Source of the DNA: Streptomyces regalis
GTDB lineage: Bacteria; Actinomycetota; Actinomycetes; Streptomycetales; Streptomycetaceae
Assembly (NCBI RefSeq): GCF_001509475.1
Contig: NZ_LLZG01000390.1
Location: forward strand, 1-54,849
DNA length: 54,849 bases
Direction: 5' to 3'
The notes below the pieces were generated by a model. The model saw only the letters and a list, made by a program, of their open reading frames with translations. It had not been told where the DNA came from and did not search any database. Below, in pieces: positions 1 through 7,908 of the stretch. A program made the position numbers and the translations under genes. The number at the start of each line of letters is the position of its first letter. The stretch's first letter is position 1.

Positions 1-168
1 TCCGCCGCTATCATCATCGTCATCCGCGAACCAGCCCTTGACGGTGTCGACAATCCCCTTGCCGTCACCCTCATCAGCGGGCGCCGCATAAGCGACCTGG
101 GGCAACGCGGTACTCGTCACCGCGCCAACCACCAGACACGCAATCAGCCTTCCCAATCCGGGTCTCAC
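1..168 (-). CDS. N-terminus of a secreted protein (possibly Rhs-like), partial
   Basis: The minus strand opens with a GTG at 168, preceded by an AGGAAAGG ribosome site, and stays open for 56 codons to the window edge. The visible part is a Sec signal peptide: a basic start (VRPGLGR), a hydrophobic stretch and an AYAAPA cleavage region around residues 26-30. A short linker and a run of five aspartates (WFADDDDDSGG) follow. Streptomyces Rhs-type polymorphic toxins often begin this way, and a SUKH-family gene lies about 1 kb away on the other strand, but the diagnostic repeats lie outside the window. The product is therefore only called secreted; Rhs identity is inference. Confidence 0.5.
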   Translation of the reverse strand, partial: MRPGLGRLIACLVVGAVTSTALPQVAYAAPADEGDGKGIVDTVKGWFADDDDDSGG

Positions 169-427
169 ACCAAACCTTTCCTCATGCGTCATGGCACAAA
201 CATGCCGCCGGACATACACCCCACCCACGGGAATACGAACCCATAGGCAGGGGCGCCGAGTTTCTATTCATTCCGATGACGCAATGTCAAGCGAGTGGAC
301 ATCGTGGACAGTTGACATCAAAGAGGCCGCTGGGTGTCCGATATTTCCGCTCACTGGCGCCCGGCCGACAGCATCGTGTATAACCACCCAGTTCGAAACC
401 GAGCACTCTGATTTCGAGGGGCAATTC

Positions 428-1003
428 ATGGGCGGCAGAACCCGCGAATCCGAAACGCACCCGCCGCAGACGACGGCGTCGGACACCCTCGCCGATACGG
501 AATCGGCCGGCACGCAGACCGACGCCAAACTGGAGACAGCGAAGGACGACGCCACGCCTGCGAGTAGCAGGCTGCCCCGCTCCGTTCGCCCGGACCGCGC
601 CGGACTGATCGTGGCCGGCGCGGCGCTGGCCGCCTGCGGCGGACTCGTCCTGTACGGCGTACTCGCCACCGGCCAGAGCGACGGCCCGCCGGAACGCAGC
701 ACCCCCACCGCCGCGGTGACGTACGAAGTGACCGGCCAGGGCACCGCCCACATCACCTACCAAGCCCACAGCGAAACCGGCCAGGCCATCGTCGCCAAAG
801 CGGCCGCGCTGCCCTGGCACAAGACCGTGGACGTCCCGCTCGGCAGGGAACCGATCGTCAGCATCGTCCTCGGCGAGAACGGCGGCAAGGCCCACTGCGC
901 CCTGGCCATCGGCGGACGCCACGTCCAGAGCGCCACCGCCATCGGCGAGTTCGGGCGCGCGACCTGCTCCGGCTCACTACCTGCTGGCGAGGGGGAGTAC
1001 TGA
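428..1003 (+). CDS. Membrane-anchored protein, MmpS-like
   Basis: Predicted protein of 191 residues. The ATG at 428 is preceded by GAGGGG 7 nt upstream, so longer upstream readings are unlikely. About 60 polar N-terminal residues would be cytoplasmic. One transmembrane segment follows (roughly residues 63-83, AGLIVAGAALAACGGLVLYG). An extracytoplasmic domain of about 100 residues contains VTYEVTGQGTAHITYQ and two cysteines (KAHCALAIGG and RATCSGS) that could form a disulfide. This layout is shared with the actinobacterial MmpS-like small transport accessory family. No MmpL partner is nearby, so a transport role is not supported by context. It is divergent from the partial gene at the window start. 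Confidence 0.6.
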   Translation: MGGRTRESETHPPQTTASDTLADTESAGTQTDAKLETAKDDATPASSRLPRSVRPDRAGLIVAGAALAACGGLVLYGVLATGQSDGPPERSTPTAAVTYEVTGQGTAHITYQAHSETGQAIVAKAAALPWHKTVDVPLGREPIVSIVLGENGGKAHCALAIGGRHVQSATAIGEFGRATCSGSLPAGEGEY

Positions 1004-1181
1004 GCCGCCCCTTCGTGCCACTCTGCACTTGGCCGACTGCATGGCTCCGGCGAGACGTCGGTGCACCCAAGGACAACCCCCGACGAGGCGACAGGGCTGC
1101 TGCATGATTTGTTGCTCGGGGATGGCAGCCTTGGGATTGATGGTTATGTCCGAAGCGAAAGTCTGAGAAGGGGTTCTTCAC

Positions 1182-1652
1182 ATGGGTGATGAGGTAGTCG
1201 AAGCAGTCCGCAACCGTGCCGCAACAGGCAGCCTGCCCGGCCCTGCGACGCTGGCAGCGGTCACGGAGGCGGAACAGAACATCGGCTTCCCGCTGCCGCC
1301 TCTGCTGCGGCGCCTCTACCTGGAGGTGGCCAACGGAGGCTTCGGTCCGGCCGAGGGCATCCTAGGCGTGAGTGGCGGGGCCTCGCAGGGAGACTGGAAT
1401 GACCTCGCAGAGATCTATCAAGAGGGACCGGATCCTTCCGGTCAGATCCCCGCTGGTCTGGTGCCGGTGTACGACTGGGGGTGCACGATCTGGTCCTTGG
1501 TCGACTTCCGCGATCCCGCCGGGCCGATGTGGTGCACCCACGAGGGCGACTGCTGGCCGCAGGGGATCAACTTGGCGGAGTGGCTGGTCGAGACCATGGC
1601 GGGCACGCTGACCGTTGACGACCTACTGAGCACTCAACCGACGACACATTGA
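1182..1652 (+). CDS. SMI1/KNR4 (SUKH) family protein
   Basis: Protein of 156 residues with the features of the SUKH superfamily: an N-terminal helical start (residues 15-45, EAEQNIGFPLPPLLRRLYLEV), the conserved VANGGFGP turn, and a strand-rich centre with IPAGLVPVYDWGCTIWSLVD followed by WCTHEGDCWPQG. The start is supported by GAGAAGGGG upstream. In bacteria many SUKH proteins are immunity proteins that neutralise polymorphic toxins. The secreted, possibly Rhs-like gene starting at 168 on the other strand makes an immunity role plausible, but the two are not in one operon and the toxin domain is not visible. SUKH proteins also occur as orphans. Confidence 0.8.
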   Translation: MGDEVVEAVRNRAATGSLPGPATLAAVTEAEQNIGFPLPPLLRRLYLEVANGGFGPAEGILGVSGGASQGDWNDLAEIYQEGPDPSGQIPAGLVPVYDWGCTIWSLVDFRDPAGPMWCTHEGDCWPQGINLAEWLVETMAGTLTVDDLLSTQPTTH

Positions 1653-2103
1653 AGATCCACCATCTTGAAGTCGCAGGCCAGAGGACTGGTGTGGGTCGTT
1701 GATCGTGTACTCGTGCTGTGGTGTGGGCGCGGCGGGTGTCCGTACGCTCCGGGCGGGAGGTGCGCGACATGGCCGAGGACGCGGAACCTGACCTGCGGGA
1801 ACTGATCACGGCCCGTCGGGCTGAGGAGTTGCAGGTCGCTTCGCGGACCCGCTCGGCATGCCGGAGCCGGGCTCGGTACGCCTTCTGGCGGCAGGCGGGC
1901 CGGTCGTAGACGGCGTCCCGGCGGTGGCCGTGGCCCAATGCGAGAGCGGGTCCGAACCCCTGCCGCGCCTGCCGAGAGATCAAGTTGCCTGGCGAGGTCT
2001 ACGCCGACTGCCACGCCGAGATCGACGCCGTTCTCGGCCGTCATGCGCCCAACCCCGCGGTGAGCTTCAACGGCCGGCCAGTGTGCCTCGGTCGCGCCCG
2101 TGC
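1653..2103 (-). pseudogene. Remnant of a zinc-finger/HTH-type short gene
   Basis: No intact gene is credible in this stretch. Read on the minus strand between about 1980 and 1740, one frame gives RRDAVYDRPACRQKAYRARLRHAERV, which resembles the end of a small Cys zinc finger common in streptomycete proteins (a CRQ.AYR.R signature). The upstream cysteine pair expected for such a finger is not present. Downstream the frame degenerates into proline/arginine-rich sequence without a family match. Together with the transposase debris immediately next to it, this looks like a scar from past insertions. The frame choice is uncertain, and the opposite strand also has a short open frame here. Confidence 0.35.
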
Positions 2104-2286
2104 TCAGTCGATGTGGCGCCCGTACACCGACGCTACGCCGTCCGGCCGCCCGCCCGGCTGCGAGGACCGGCCCTTGTCGTCGGTGAGCGCGAGGAAGAGC
2201 AGGCCGTGGGCCTTGTGTTTGCCGCTGTAGTTGCGGCGGTTGTCCGCTCCGGTGCGGCGCCGGGTACGGATCCACGAGAATTTCTG
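2104..2286 (-). pseudogene. DDE transposase fragment (IS5-like)
   Basis: The minus-strand frame running from 2286 down to the TGA at 2104 reads WIRTRRRTGADNRRNYSGKH, then KAHGLLFLALTDDKGR. This matches the central block of IS5-type/DDE_Tnp_4 transposases (NRRNYSGKHKxHG). A stop codon lies directly before the fragment, and after DDKGR the reading diverges into unrelated residues, so both ends of the transposase are missing. No inverted repeats were found. The fragment ends about 20 bp before the start of the beta-strand repeat gene, so the insertion or later deletion may have altered that gene's upstream region. Confidence 0.7.
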
Positions 2287-2304
2287 TTATCGGCCCAGTC
2301 CCCC

Positions 2305-4440
2305 GTGCGTCTCCTAGGCGTGCGCAGCCTCACCCATACAACAGCAGCCGCCGCCGGCGCCCTCGCCGTGGTCGCCTCCCTCACCGTCACCGCTCCCCCC
2401 GCGGTGGCCGCCGGCCCCCGGGACGTCACCGCCGACGTCCTCGGGGGCCGGGACGTGACGCTCAGCGGCGACACGGTCGTCACCGTGCCGGCCGGGACGA
2501 CGACGTACGACGGCGTCTTCCGCGGCGAGGGCACGCTCACCGTGCGCGGCAGCGGGACGCTGATCCTGACCAGGGACAGCGACTTCACGCTGCCGAAGTC
2601 CCGGCAGCGGCAGAAGGTGAGCGTCGTCGGCGGCAATCACCCGTACGTCACGACGGCCACCCCGGACCCGCCCGCGATCACCGTCGCCCGCGGCGCGACC
2701 CTGCAGTACGGCAACGGCGGCACCACCGGCCTGATCGGGCACTTCCCGTACAACACCCCGGCGTTCCGGCTCAACCAGGACAACATCCGGGTCGACGGCA
2801 CCCTGCGGCTGTCGCTGAAGAGCGCCTACAACCTGGGCACGATCAGCGGCTCCGGACTCATCACCCAGCCGCGGTTCCTGTGGGGCACCTGGGATCTGTC
2901 GGGCGCCCACTCCTTCTCCGGGGTGATCGACAACGGCACGCAGATGAACGCCGGAGCCCCGGAGTTCGCGACGTCGCTGCCGAACGTGCGCAAGATCCTC
3001 AACCAGGGCACGTACACCGTGGACACCCCGCTGGGCCAGACCGTCACCATGGGCATGGACTTCTATCAGCGCGAGTACGGCAGCGACATCAACGTCCAGT
3101 CCCGGCCGGGCAGCAAGGTCGTCCTGACCGGCCAGTACAGCTGGTCGAACCAGGGCGGCGACACCAACCCCTCACTCAGCGACCCGTCCCTGAACTGGAC
3201 GCCCGCGCGCAAGAACGTCAACAAGCGCGGCACCAACATCAAGGGCGCGAACGTCCAGTGGGGCGACGGCACGACGAACAAGATCTTCATGCCCGGGACC
3301 GCCGAGACCGTCTACATCAACCTGCTGGCGGCACGCTTCCGTTCACTCCTCACCTTCGCCTACAACGGACCGGTGACGCTGGGCGCCCCCATCGGCGGCG
3401 GCACGTTCCACGACACGCTGGCCGCACCCGGGGCCGGGGACATCGTCATCAAGGGGACGAAGGGCAACGACGTCACCTTCGCCGCCGTGCAGTACTACGA
3501 CGGCTCGACGACCGTCGAGAAGGGTGCCGTGCTGCGGCTGGGCAGCGGCAGGTCCGGCGGTGACGGTGGGCTCTACACGCGGGGTGATCTCTACAAGGTC
3601 GTCAACAACGGCTCGCTCGTACTGAACAACACGAGCAAGGCCCTGTCCCTGTCCCGGATCAGCGGCAGCGGATCGCTCACCCACTCGGGGGCGGCGACGA
3701 CGACCCTGACGGGAAGCGCGGTGACGTACACCGGCACCACGACGGTCAAGAAGGGCACCCTCGCCCTGCGCGGCGGCGCGACGCTCGCCGGCAGCAAGTC
3801 GATCCGGCTCACGTCGGCCAAGTCCCGTCTGGACGCGGGCACTTCGGGACTGCGCGTCGGCGAGGCGAAGACGCTGACCGGCAAGGGCACCGTGAAGGGG
3901 GCGGTGACGAACGACGGCGTGGTCGCGAGCGGCCTGACGGTCTCCGGCGCCTACACCCAGTCGGCGAAGGGCGAACTCGTCCTGCGCGACGGCCCGTTGA
4001 AGGTGACCGGCGCGGTCCGCCTGGCCGGCGACCTGGACCTCGCGGCCGCCGCCACCTCACCGAAGCCCGCACGGAAGATCACGATCCTCGACCACCGAGG
4101 CCGAGCGAAGACGACCGGCGCCTTCACCGGCCTCAAAGAGGGCAAGAAGCTCCAGCTGGACGACACCACCTACCGGATCAGCTACCGGGGCGGCGACGGC
4201 AACGACGTGGTCCTCACCCCCGTCACCACCACCCCCTCCCCCAGCGCCGACAGCCCCCGCACCGCAGCCGACACGGTCGCCTCCCCCAGCACCCGCACCG
4301 CGAGCGCCGCGGGCAACGGCCTCGGCTGGTGGCCGTACGTCCTGGCCGCGGGCCTCCTCCTCGGCCTCGCGATACCGGCGACGAGGTTCGGGCGGGGCCG
4401 CGGACGACGCCGGAGCGGGCGGCACTCGGCGCGGGGCTAG
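2305..4440 (+). CDS. Secreted, membrane-anchored beta-strand repeat protein
   Basis: A protein of about 711 residues with a signal peptide ending near AVAAGP. A long glycine/threonine/serine-rich beta-solenoid follows, with repeated units such as GVFRGEGTLTVRGSGTLILT, TTVEKGAVLRLGSG and TTTVKKGTLALRGGATLAG. These are typical of autotransporter-associated beta-strand repeats. The C-terminus has a low-complexity Ser/Pro/Thr linker, a hydrophobic segment (WWPYVLAAGLLLGLAI) and an arginine-rich tail, which suggests a single-pass anchor in the Gram-positive membrane. There is no outer-membrane barrel. The GTG at 2305 is the best start before the signal peptide, but it lacks a clear ribosome site and adjoins transposase debris; GTG 2320 is an alternative. 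It could be an adhesin or a polysaccharide-binding or -cleaving solenoid. Confidence 0.7.
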   Translation: MRLLGVRSLTHTTAAAAGALAVVASLTVTAPPAVAAGPRDVTADVLGGRDVTLSGDTVVTVPAGTTTYDGVFRGEGTLTVRGSGTLILTRDSDFTLPKSRQRQKVSVVGGNHPYVTTATPDPPAITVARGATLQYGNGGTTGLIGHFPYNTPAFRLNQDNIRVDGTLRLSLKSAYNLGTISGSGLITQPRFLWGTWDLSGAHSFSGVIDNGTQMNAGAPEFATSLPNVRKILNQGTYTVDTPLGQTVTMGMDFYQREYGSDINVQSRPGSKVVLTGQYSWSNQGGDTNPSLSDPSLNWTPARKNVNKRGTNIKGANVQWGDGTTNKIFMPGTAETVYINLLAARFRSLLTFAYNGPVTLGAPIGGGTFHDTLAAPGAGDIVIKGTKGNDVTFAAVQYYDGSTTVEKGAVLRLGSGRSGGDGGLYTRGDLYKVVNNGSLVLNNTSKALSLSRISGSGSLTHSGAATTTLTGSAVTYTGTTTVKKGTLALRGGATLAGSKSIRLTSAKSRLDAGTSGLRVGEAKTLTGKGTVKGAVTNDGVVASGLTVSGAYTQSAKGELVLRDGPLKVTGAVRLAGDLDLAAAATSPKPARKITILDHRGRAKTTGAFTGLKEGKKLQLDDTTYRISYRGGDGNDVVLTPVTTTPSPSADSPRTAADTVASPSTRTASAAGNGLGWWPYVLAAGLLLGLAIPATRFGRGRGRRRSGRHSARG

Positions 4441-4449
4441 CCGAGCCGG

Positions 4450-5562
4450 TCAGCGACGGCCGCTCGGCGGCGCCGGGAAGCCGAGGGGTGGGGCTAGGGC
4501 ACGCGCCTCGGCCGCCCAGTCGGCGAGGAAGGCGAGGGCCAAGCCGCGTTCGCGGTAGCGGAGTCCGGCGGAGACCGTGCCTCGGCCGCCGTAGTCCCAC
4601 TGCTCCTCGCCCGCCCGGGCGAGCATCAGGGCAGTGAGCCAGTCGTACTTCACGGCCGAGGCGCACACCGCCAGCCGTACGAGGTGTTCGTCGCCCCGCC
4701 AACCGCTCTCCCGCAGGCCGTGCAGATACGCCTCGTAGGCCGCAGCCGCGTACTCGGGCAGACGCGCGGCCGGGACGAACAGGTCGAAGACGGAGTCGGG
4801 CAGGTAGTTGCCGAGGTCCTCGCCGAGGGCGCCGTCGCCGGTGAACGCCCAGTCGAACAGGACGTTGTCCGGGCCGTGGGCCCGGAGGTTGGCAGGCCAC
4901 TGGTCGAGGTGGCTGAGCGTGCGCGGCAGGGACTCCATGATGTGCAGGAACCACTCGCGGTCGTGGTGCAGCCGGACCATTTCGTGCCGCAGGCCGGCCG
5001 GGAAGTGGTCCCGGACCAGGGGCTGTTGCCAGGCCTCGTCCTCGTCGAGCAGCTCCTGACCGAGGGTGTTGCCGCCGATGTACTCGCGCAGGAAGCGGTG
5101 CGAGAACCACGGCTGCGCCGGGCCGGGGACGGCGGCTCCCTGAGCCGCGCCGAGGCGGCGGGCGTGCTCGATGTGCCGGGCGAGCGACCAGGACGGGCCC
5201 GCCTCGCCCGGTACGTCCTCCAGCCACAGCGCGATGTCGCCGTCGGCCCGTTCGACGCTCGCGAGCAGCCGGGGCGCGCGGATGCCGTACGGCTGCCAGG
5301 TCCGAGCGAGCCCCGACTCGTAGACGTGGGCCTCGCGCCGCCAGTAGTTCCAGTGCCGGGGGTCGTCCGAGGCCGCCCAGTGACCGGCGGCCTTCTTGTT
5401 TCGGGTGAGCACCTTCAGTACGGCCGAACGGTCACCGGCCCGGACCCGCCAGACGCCGGCGGTGACACCGTTCTTCGGGTTGTGCGTGAGGGGTTCGACG
5501 GCGACCCGGCCGGCCCCGAGAACCTCACGGGCCTCGGCCTTGAGTAGAGCGGTCTCAGGCAT
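4450..5562 (-). CDS. Aminoglycoside phosphotransferase (APH)-fold kinase
   Basis: Protein of 370 residues with a protein-kinase-like fold of the APH/choline kinase family. The catalytic loop is seen as HLDQWPANL (H-x-D-xxxx-N) near residue 217. It is followed by VLFDWAFTGDGALGEDLGN, where the DW replaces the DFG magnesium motif. VWRVRAGDRSAVLKVL near residue 38 fits the nucleotide-binding lysine strand. The substrate cannot be read from sequence; many streptomycete members act on small metabolites and not on antibiotics. The promoter appears leaderless (TAGCCT about 7 nt before the ATG, minus strand). It is convergent with the beta-strand gene (9 bp apart) and divergent from the methyltransferase at 5635. 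Confidence 0.75.
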   Translation of the reverse strand: MPETALLKAEAREVLGAGRVAVEPLTHNPKNGVTAGVWRVRAGDRSAVLKVLTRNKKAAGHWAASDDPRHWNYWRREAHVYESGLARTWQPYGIRAPRLLASVERADGDIALWLEDVPGEAGPSWSLARHIEHARRLGAAQGAAVPGPAQPWFSHRFLREYIGGNTLGQELLDEDEAWQQPLVRDHFPAGLRHEMVRLHHDREWFLHIMESLPRTLSHLDQWPANLRAHGPDNVLFDWAFTGDGALGEDLGNYLPDSVFDLFVPAARLPEYAAAAYEAYLHGLRESGWRGDEHLVRLAVCASAVKYDWLTALMLARAGEEQWDYGGRGTVSAGLRYRERGLALAFLADWAAEARALAPPLGFPAPPSGRR

Positions 5563-5634
5563 GCGCCAAGGCTAGATCCCCCGCGGATGTCCCACCTGCC
5601 GGACACCCGCCCCGCCTCGAGTACCGTCGTCACC

Positions 5635-6558
5635 ATGACCAGCACCATCACCCTCGCCGAAGCCCTCGCCGCCGGGACCGTCGTGCTCGACGGCGGTATG
5701 TCCAACCAGCTCGAGTCCGCCGGGCACGATCTGAGCGACGAGTTGTGGTCGGCGCGGCTGCTCGCGGAGCGGCCCGAGGCGATCGCCGAGGCGCATCTCG
5801 CCTACTTCGAGGCGGGGGCGGACGTGGCGATCACGTCCAGCTACCAGGCGACGTTCGAGGGCTTCGCGGGGCGCGGGATCGGGCAGGAGCGGGCAGCCGA
5901 ACTCCTCGCCCTCAGCGTCGAGTTGGCACGCGAGGCGGCCCGGCAGGCGGCAGCCAGGGGGGTCACGCGGCCGCTGTGGGTGGCCGCGTCCGTCGGGCCC
6001 TACGGGGCGATGCTGGCGGACGGCTCCGAGTACCGGGGCCGGTACGGGCTGAGCGTGGACGAGCTGGAGCGCTTCCACCGGCCCCGGCTGGAGGTGCTGG
6101 CCGGGGCCGGGCCCGACGTGCTGGCGCTGGAGACGGTCCCGGACGCCGACGAGGCCGAGGCGCTGCTGCGGGCCGTGCGCGGGCTGGGTGTCCCGGCCTG
6201 GCTGTCGTACTCCGTCGCCGGGGACCGCACCCGGGCCGGCCAGCCGCTTCAGGAGGCGTTCGCCCTGGCCGCCGACGTCGACGAGGTGATCGCGGTGGGC
6301 GTGAACTGCTGCGTGCCGGAGGATGTCGAGGGCGCCGTCGAGACCGCCGCCCGCGTCACGGGCAAGCCCGTCGTCGTCTACCCCAACAGCGGCGAGGCAT
6401 GGAACGCCGAGTCCCGCACCTGGGAAGGCCGCTCCACCTTCACGCCCGAGCAGGTGCGGGGGTGGCGGGAGTCCGGGGCGCGGCTGATCGGCGGGTGCTG
6501 CCGGGTGGGTCCGGAGGCGATCGACTCCATCGCGCGCACGCTGGCGGCGGGGCGGTAG
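5635..6558 (+). CDS. mmuM: Homocysteine S-methyltransferase
   Basis: Enzyme of 307 residues that transfers a methyl group, typically from S-methylmethionine, to homocysteine to form methionine. It has the family's N-terminal VLDGGMSNQLE, the ITSSYQATFEGF block, and the zinc ligands in GVNCC (near residue 220) and GGCCR near the C-terminus. Length is normal for MmuM. The ATG at 5635 is chosen over one at 5587 because it begins at the conserved N-terminus and has TACCGT about 10 nt upstream, the pattern of a leaderless transcript. It is divergent from the APH-fold kinase; no metabolic link between the two is evident. Confidence 0.9.
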   Translation: MTSTITLAEALAAGTVVLDGGMSNQLESAGHDLSDELWSARLLAERPEAIAEAHLAYFEAGADVAITSSYQATFEGFAGRGIGQERAAELLALSVELAREAARQAAARGVTRPLWVAASVGPYGAMLADGSEYRGRYGLSVDELERFHRPRLEVLAGAGPDVLALETVPDADEAEALLRAVRGLGVPAWLSYSVAGDRTRAGQPLQEAFALAADVDEVIAVGVNCCVPEDVEGAVETAARVTGKPVVVYPNSGEAWNAESRTWEGRSTFTPEQVRGWRESGARLIGGCCRVGPEAIDSIARTLAAGR

Positions 6559-6694
6559 CAGTCGCGGTCGCGGTCGCGTCGACGTACCCGCGGTCACGGA
6601 CAAGGTCGGTCCGGCGCCGGCACCCGGGCCGCCCGACGCCCCTGCACCCCGCACAGGACTCGTCCCCACTCTCCCCCGCTGCTAGCCTCCCCTC

Positions 6695-6712
6695 GGGAAC
6701 CGGTTGCCATCG
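6695..6712. promoter_or_regulatory. LacI-type operator upstream of the first LacI gene
   Basis: The sequence GGGAACCGGTTGCCATCG contains a perfect AACCGGTT palindrome (6698-6705). The same core with the same flank GTTGCCATCG recurs at 21471-21480, before the GH51 remnant. It lies about 60 bp before the regulator's start codon, which suggests autoregulation. Binding by the adjacent LacI protein is inference. Confidence 0.7.
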
Positions 6713-6771
6713 TGTTGCCGCAGGTTCCCCAGGGGGTGGGCGAAAGTGCCCGGGAGAGGGGCGAGACAGGG

Positions 6772-7830
6772 ATGACCAGGAAGAGCGAGGACGCGGGGCG
6801 CAGCACCATCCGGGACGTGGCGGCCCGCGCGGGAGTGTCCGCGTCGACCGTGTCGCGGGTGCTCGGCGGGGTGTATCCGGTGAGCTCGGCGACGCGTACG
6901 CGCGTGATGCGGGCGGTCCGCGACCTGGACTACGTCGCCGACGCACGCGCCAAGGCGGTCGCGGGGGTCGGCACGCCCACGCTGGCGTTCGTGCTGGAGG
7001 ACATCACCGGGCCGTCGTTCGCGCACATGGCGCACGGCGTGGAGCGGGAGGCCCGACGGCTCGGGCATCTGTGCCTGGTGTGCACGACGGAGGGCGACGT
7101 CCAGCACGAGGTGGAGTTCGTCGAGATGATGCGCGCCCAGCGCGCCGCCGCCGTGATCCTGGTCGGCGGCTCCGCCGACACCATCGAGTACCGCGAGCGC
7201 ACCCGCCGTATGGCCGACTCGCTGGCGTCGGCGGGCTCCCGGCTGGTGCTGTGCGGGCGGCCGCCGCTCGGTCCCGGGGCGCCCGTGACCGTCATCGAGT
7301 ACGACAACGAAGGCGGCGCCTACGCTCTGGTCGCCCACGTCCTCACCCAGGGCCACCAGCGGGTCCTGTTCCTCGGCGGCGCCTCCGACCACACCACCGC
7401 GCAGGGCCGCGAGCGCGGCTATCTCGCCGCCCACCGCGCCCGCGGCCTGGACCCCGACCCGGCACTGCTCCTGCACGGCGACTTCACCCGCGACTCCGGG
7501 CACCGCCTGATGCGCGAGGCCCTGAAGGAGGGGCTGGACTTCACGGCCGTGGTGGCCGCCACCGACATGGTCGCCGCCGGCGCGCTGACCGCCCTGCACG
7601 AGGCCGGCCTGGACGTACCCGGCGACGTCTCCCTGGCCGGCTACGACGACATCCCCTTCGCCCGTGACCTGCACCCGGCCCTGACGACGGTCCACGTCCC
7701 CTACGAGGAGCTGGGCCGCCTCGCCGTACGCACCGCGCTCGGCCGGACCCCGGAGACCACGGACGATCATCTGCTGCTGGGGACGCACGTAGTGGTACGG
7801 GACTCGGTGGGCCGGGTCGGCCAGGCGTAG
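6772..7830 (+). CDS. LacI-family transcriptional regulator (1)
   Basis: DNA-binding repressor of 352 residues. The N-terminal HTH reads TIRDVAARAGVSASTVSRVL (residues 12-31), followed by the hinge region. The sugar-binding core has EYDNEGGAYALVAHVLTQGH, AATDMVAAGALTAL and SLAGYDDIPFARDLHPALTT. ATG 6772 follows GGGAGAGGGGCGAGACAGGG, so the earlier in-frame codon at 6712 is not needed. It closely resembles the LacI protein at 23380 (same YPVS, YDNEGGAYA, GLDFTAV, LTTVHVPYEE and GTHVVVR blocks), so the two are paralogues. It probably controls the GH127 pseudogene downstream, the minus-strand importer operon and the GH51 remnant through the AACCGGTT sites. Confidence 0.9.
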   Translation: MTRKSEDAGRSTIRDVAARAGVSASTVSRVLGGVYPVSSATRTRVMRAVRDLDYVADARAKAVAGVGTPTLAFVLEDITGPSFAHMAHGVEREARRLGHLCLVCTTEGDVQHEVEFVEMMRAQRAAAVILVGGSADTIEYRERTRRMADSLASAGSRLVLCGRPPLGPGAPVTVIEYDNEGGAYALVAHVLTQGHQRVLFLGGASDHTTAQGRERGYLAAHRARGLDPDPALLLHGDFTRDSGHRLMREALKEGLDFTAVVAATDMVAAGALTALHEAGLDVPGDVSLAGYDDIPFARDLHPALTTVHVPYEELGRLAVRTALGRTPETTDDHLLLGTHVVVRDSVGRVGQA

Positions 7831-7873
7831 CGGAGCCCTTGTCGCGGAACCGGACGTTACCTATCCTCACGGC

Positions 7874-7891
7874 CATAGCAACCGGTTTCTA
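7874..7891. promoter_or_regulatory. LacI-type operator upstream of the GH127 pseudogene
   Basis: CATAGCAACCGGTTTCTA contains the AACCGGTT core at 7880-7887. Read on the minus strand it gives AGAAACCGGTTGCTATG, closely matching the 21463 site (GGAAACCGGTTGCCATC). It lies about 20 bp before the ATG of the broken GH127 gene, where a repressor would block initiation. It is an intact control site in front of a dead gene. Confidence 0.7.
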
Positions 7892-7908
7892 TCCCTGGAG
7901 CCCTGCGC

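Noticed and set aside
312..345. TTGACA (312-317) as a promoter for the MmpS-like gene
   Set aside because: The only AT-rich match for a -10 (GATATT at 340) is 22 nt away, too far for a normal spacer.
1858..2304. Extending the surface protein to a start far upstream
   Set aside because: The added residues are proline- and arginine-rich translation of transposase and zinc-finger debris on the other strand, and the signal peptide begins only after 2305.
5745..7667. A long plus-strand open frame across mmuM and the LacI gene
   Set aside because: It is the GC-rich shadow of two recognisable genes and is low-complexity Arg/Gly/Ala.
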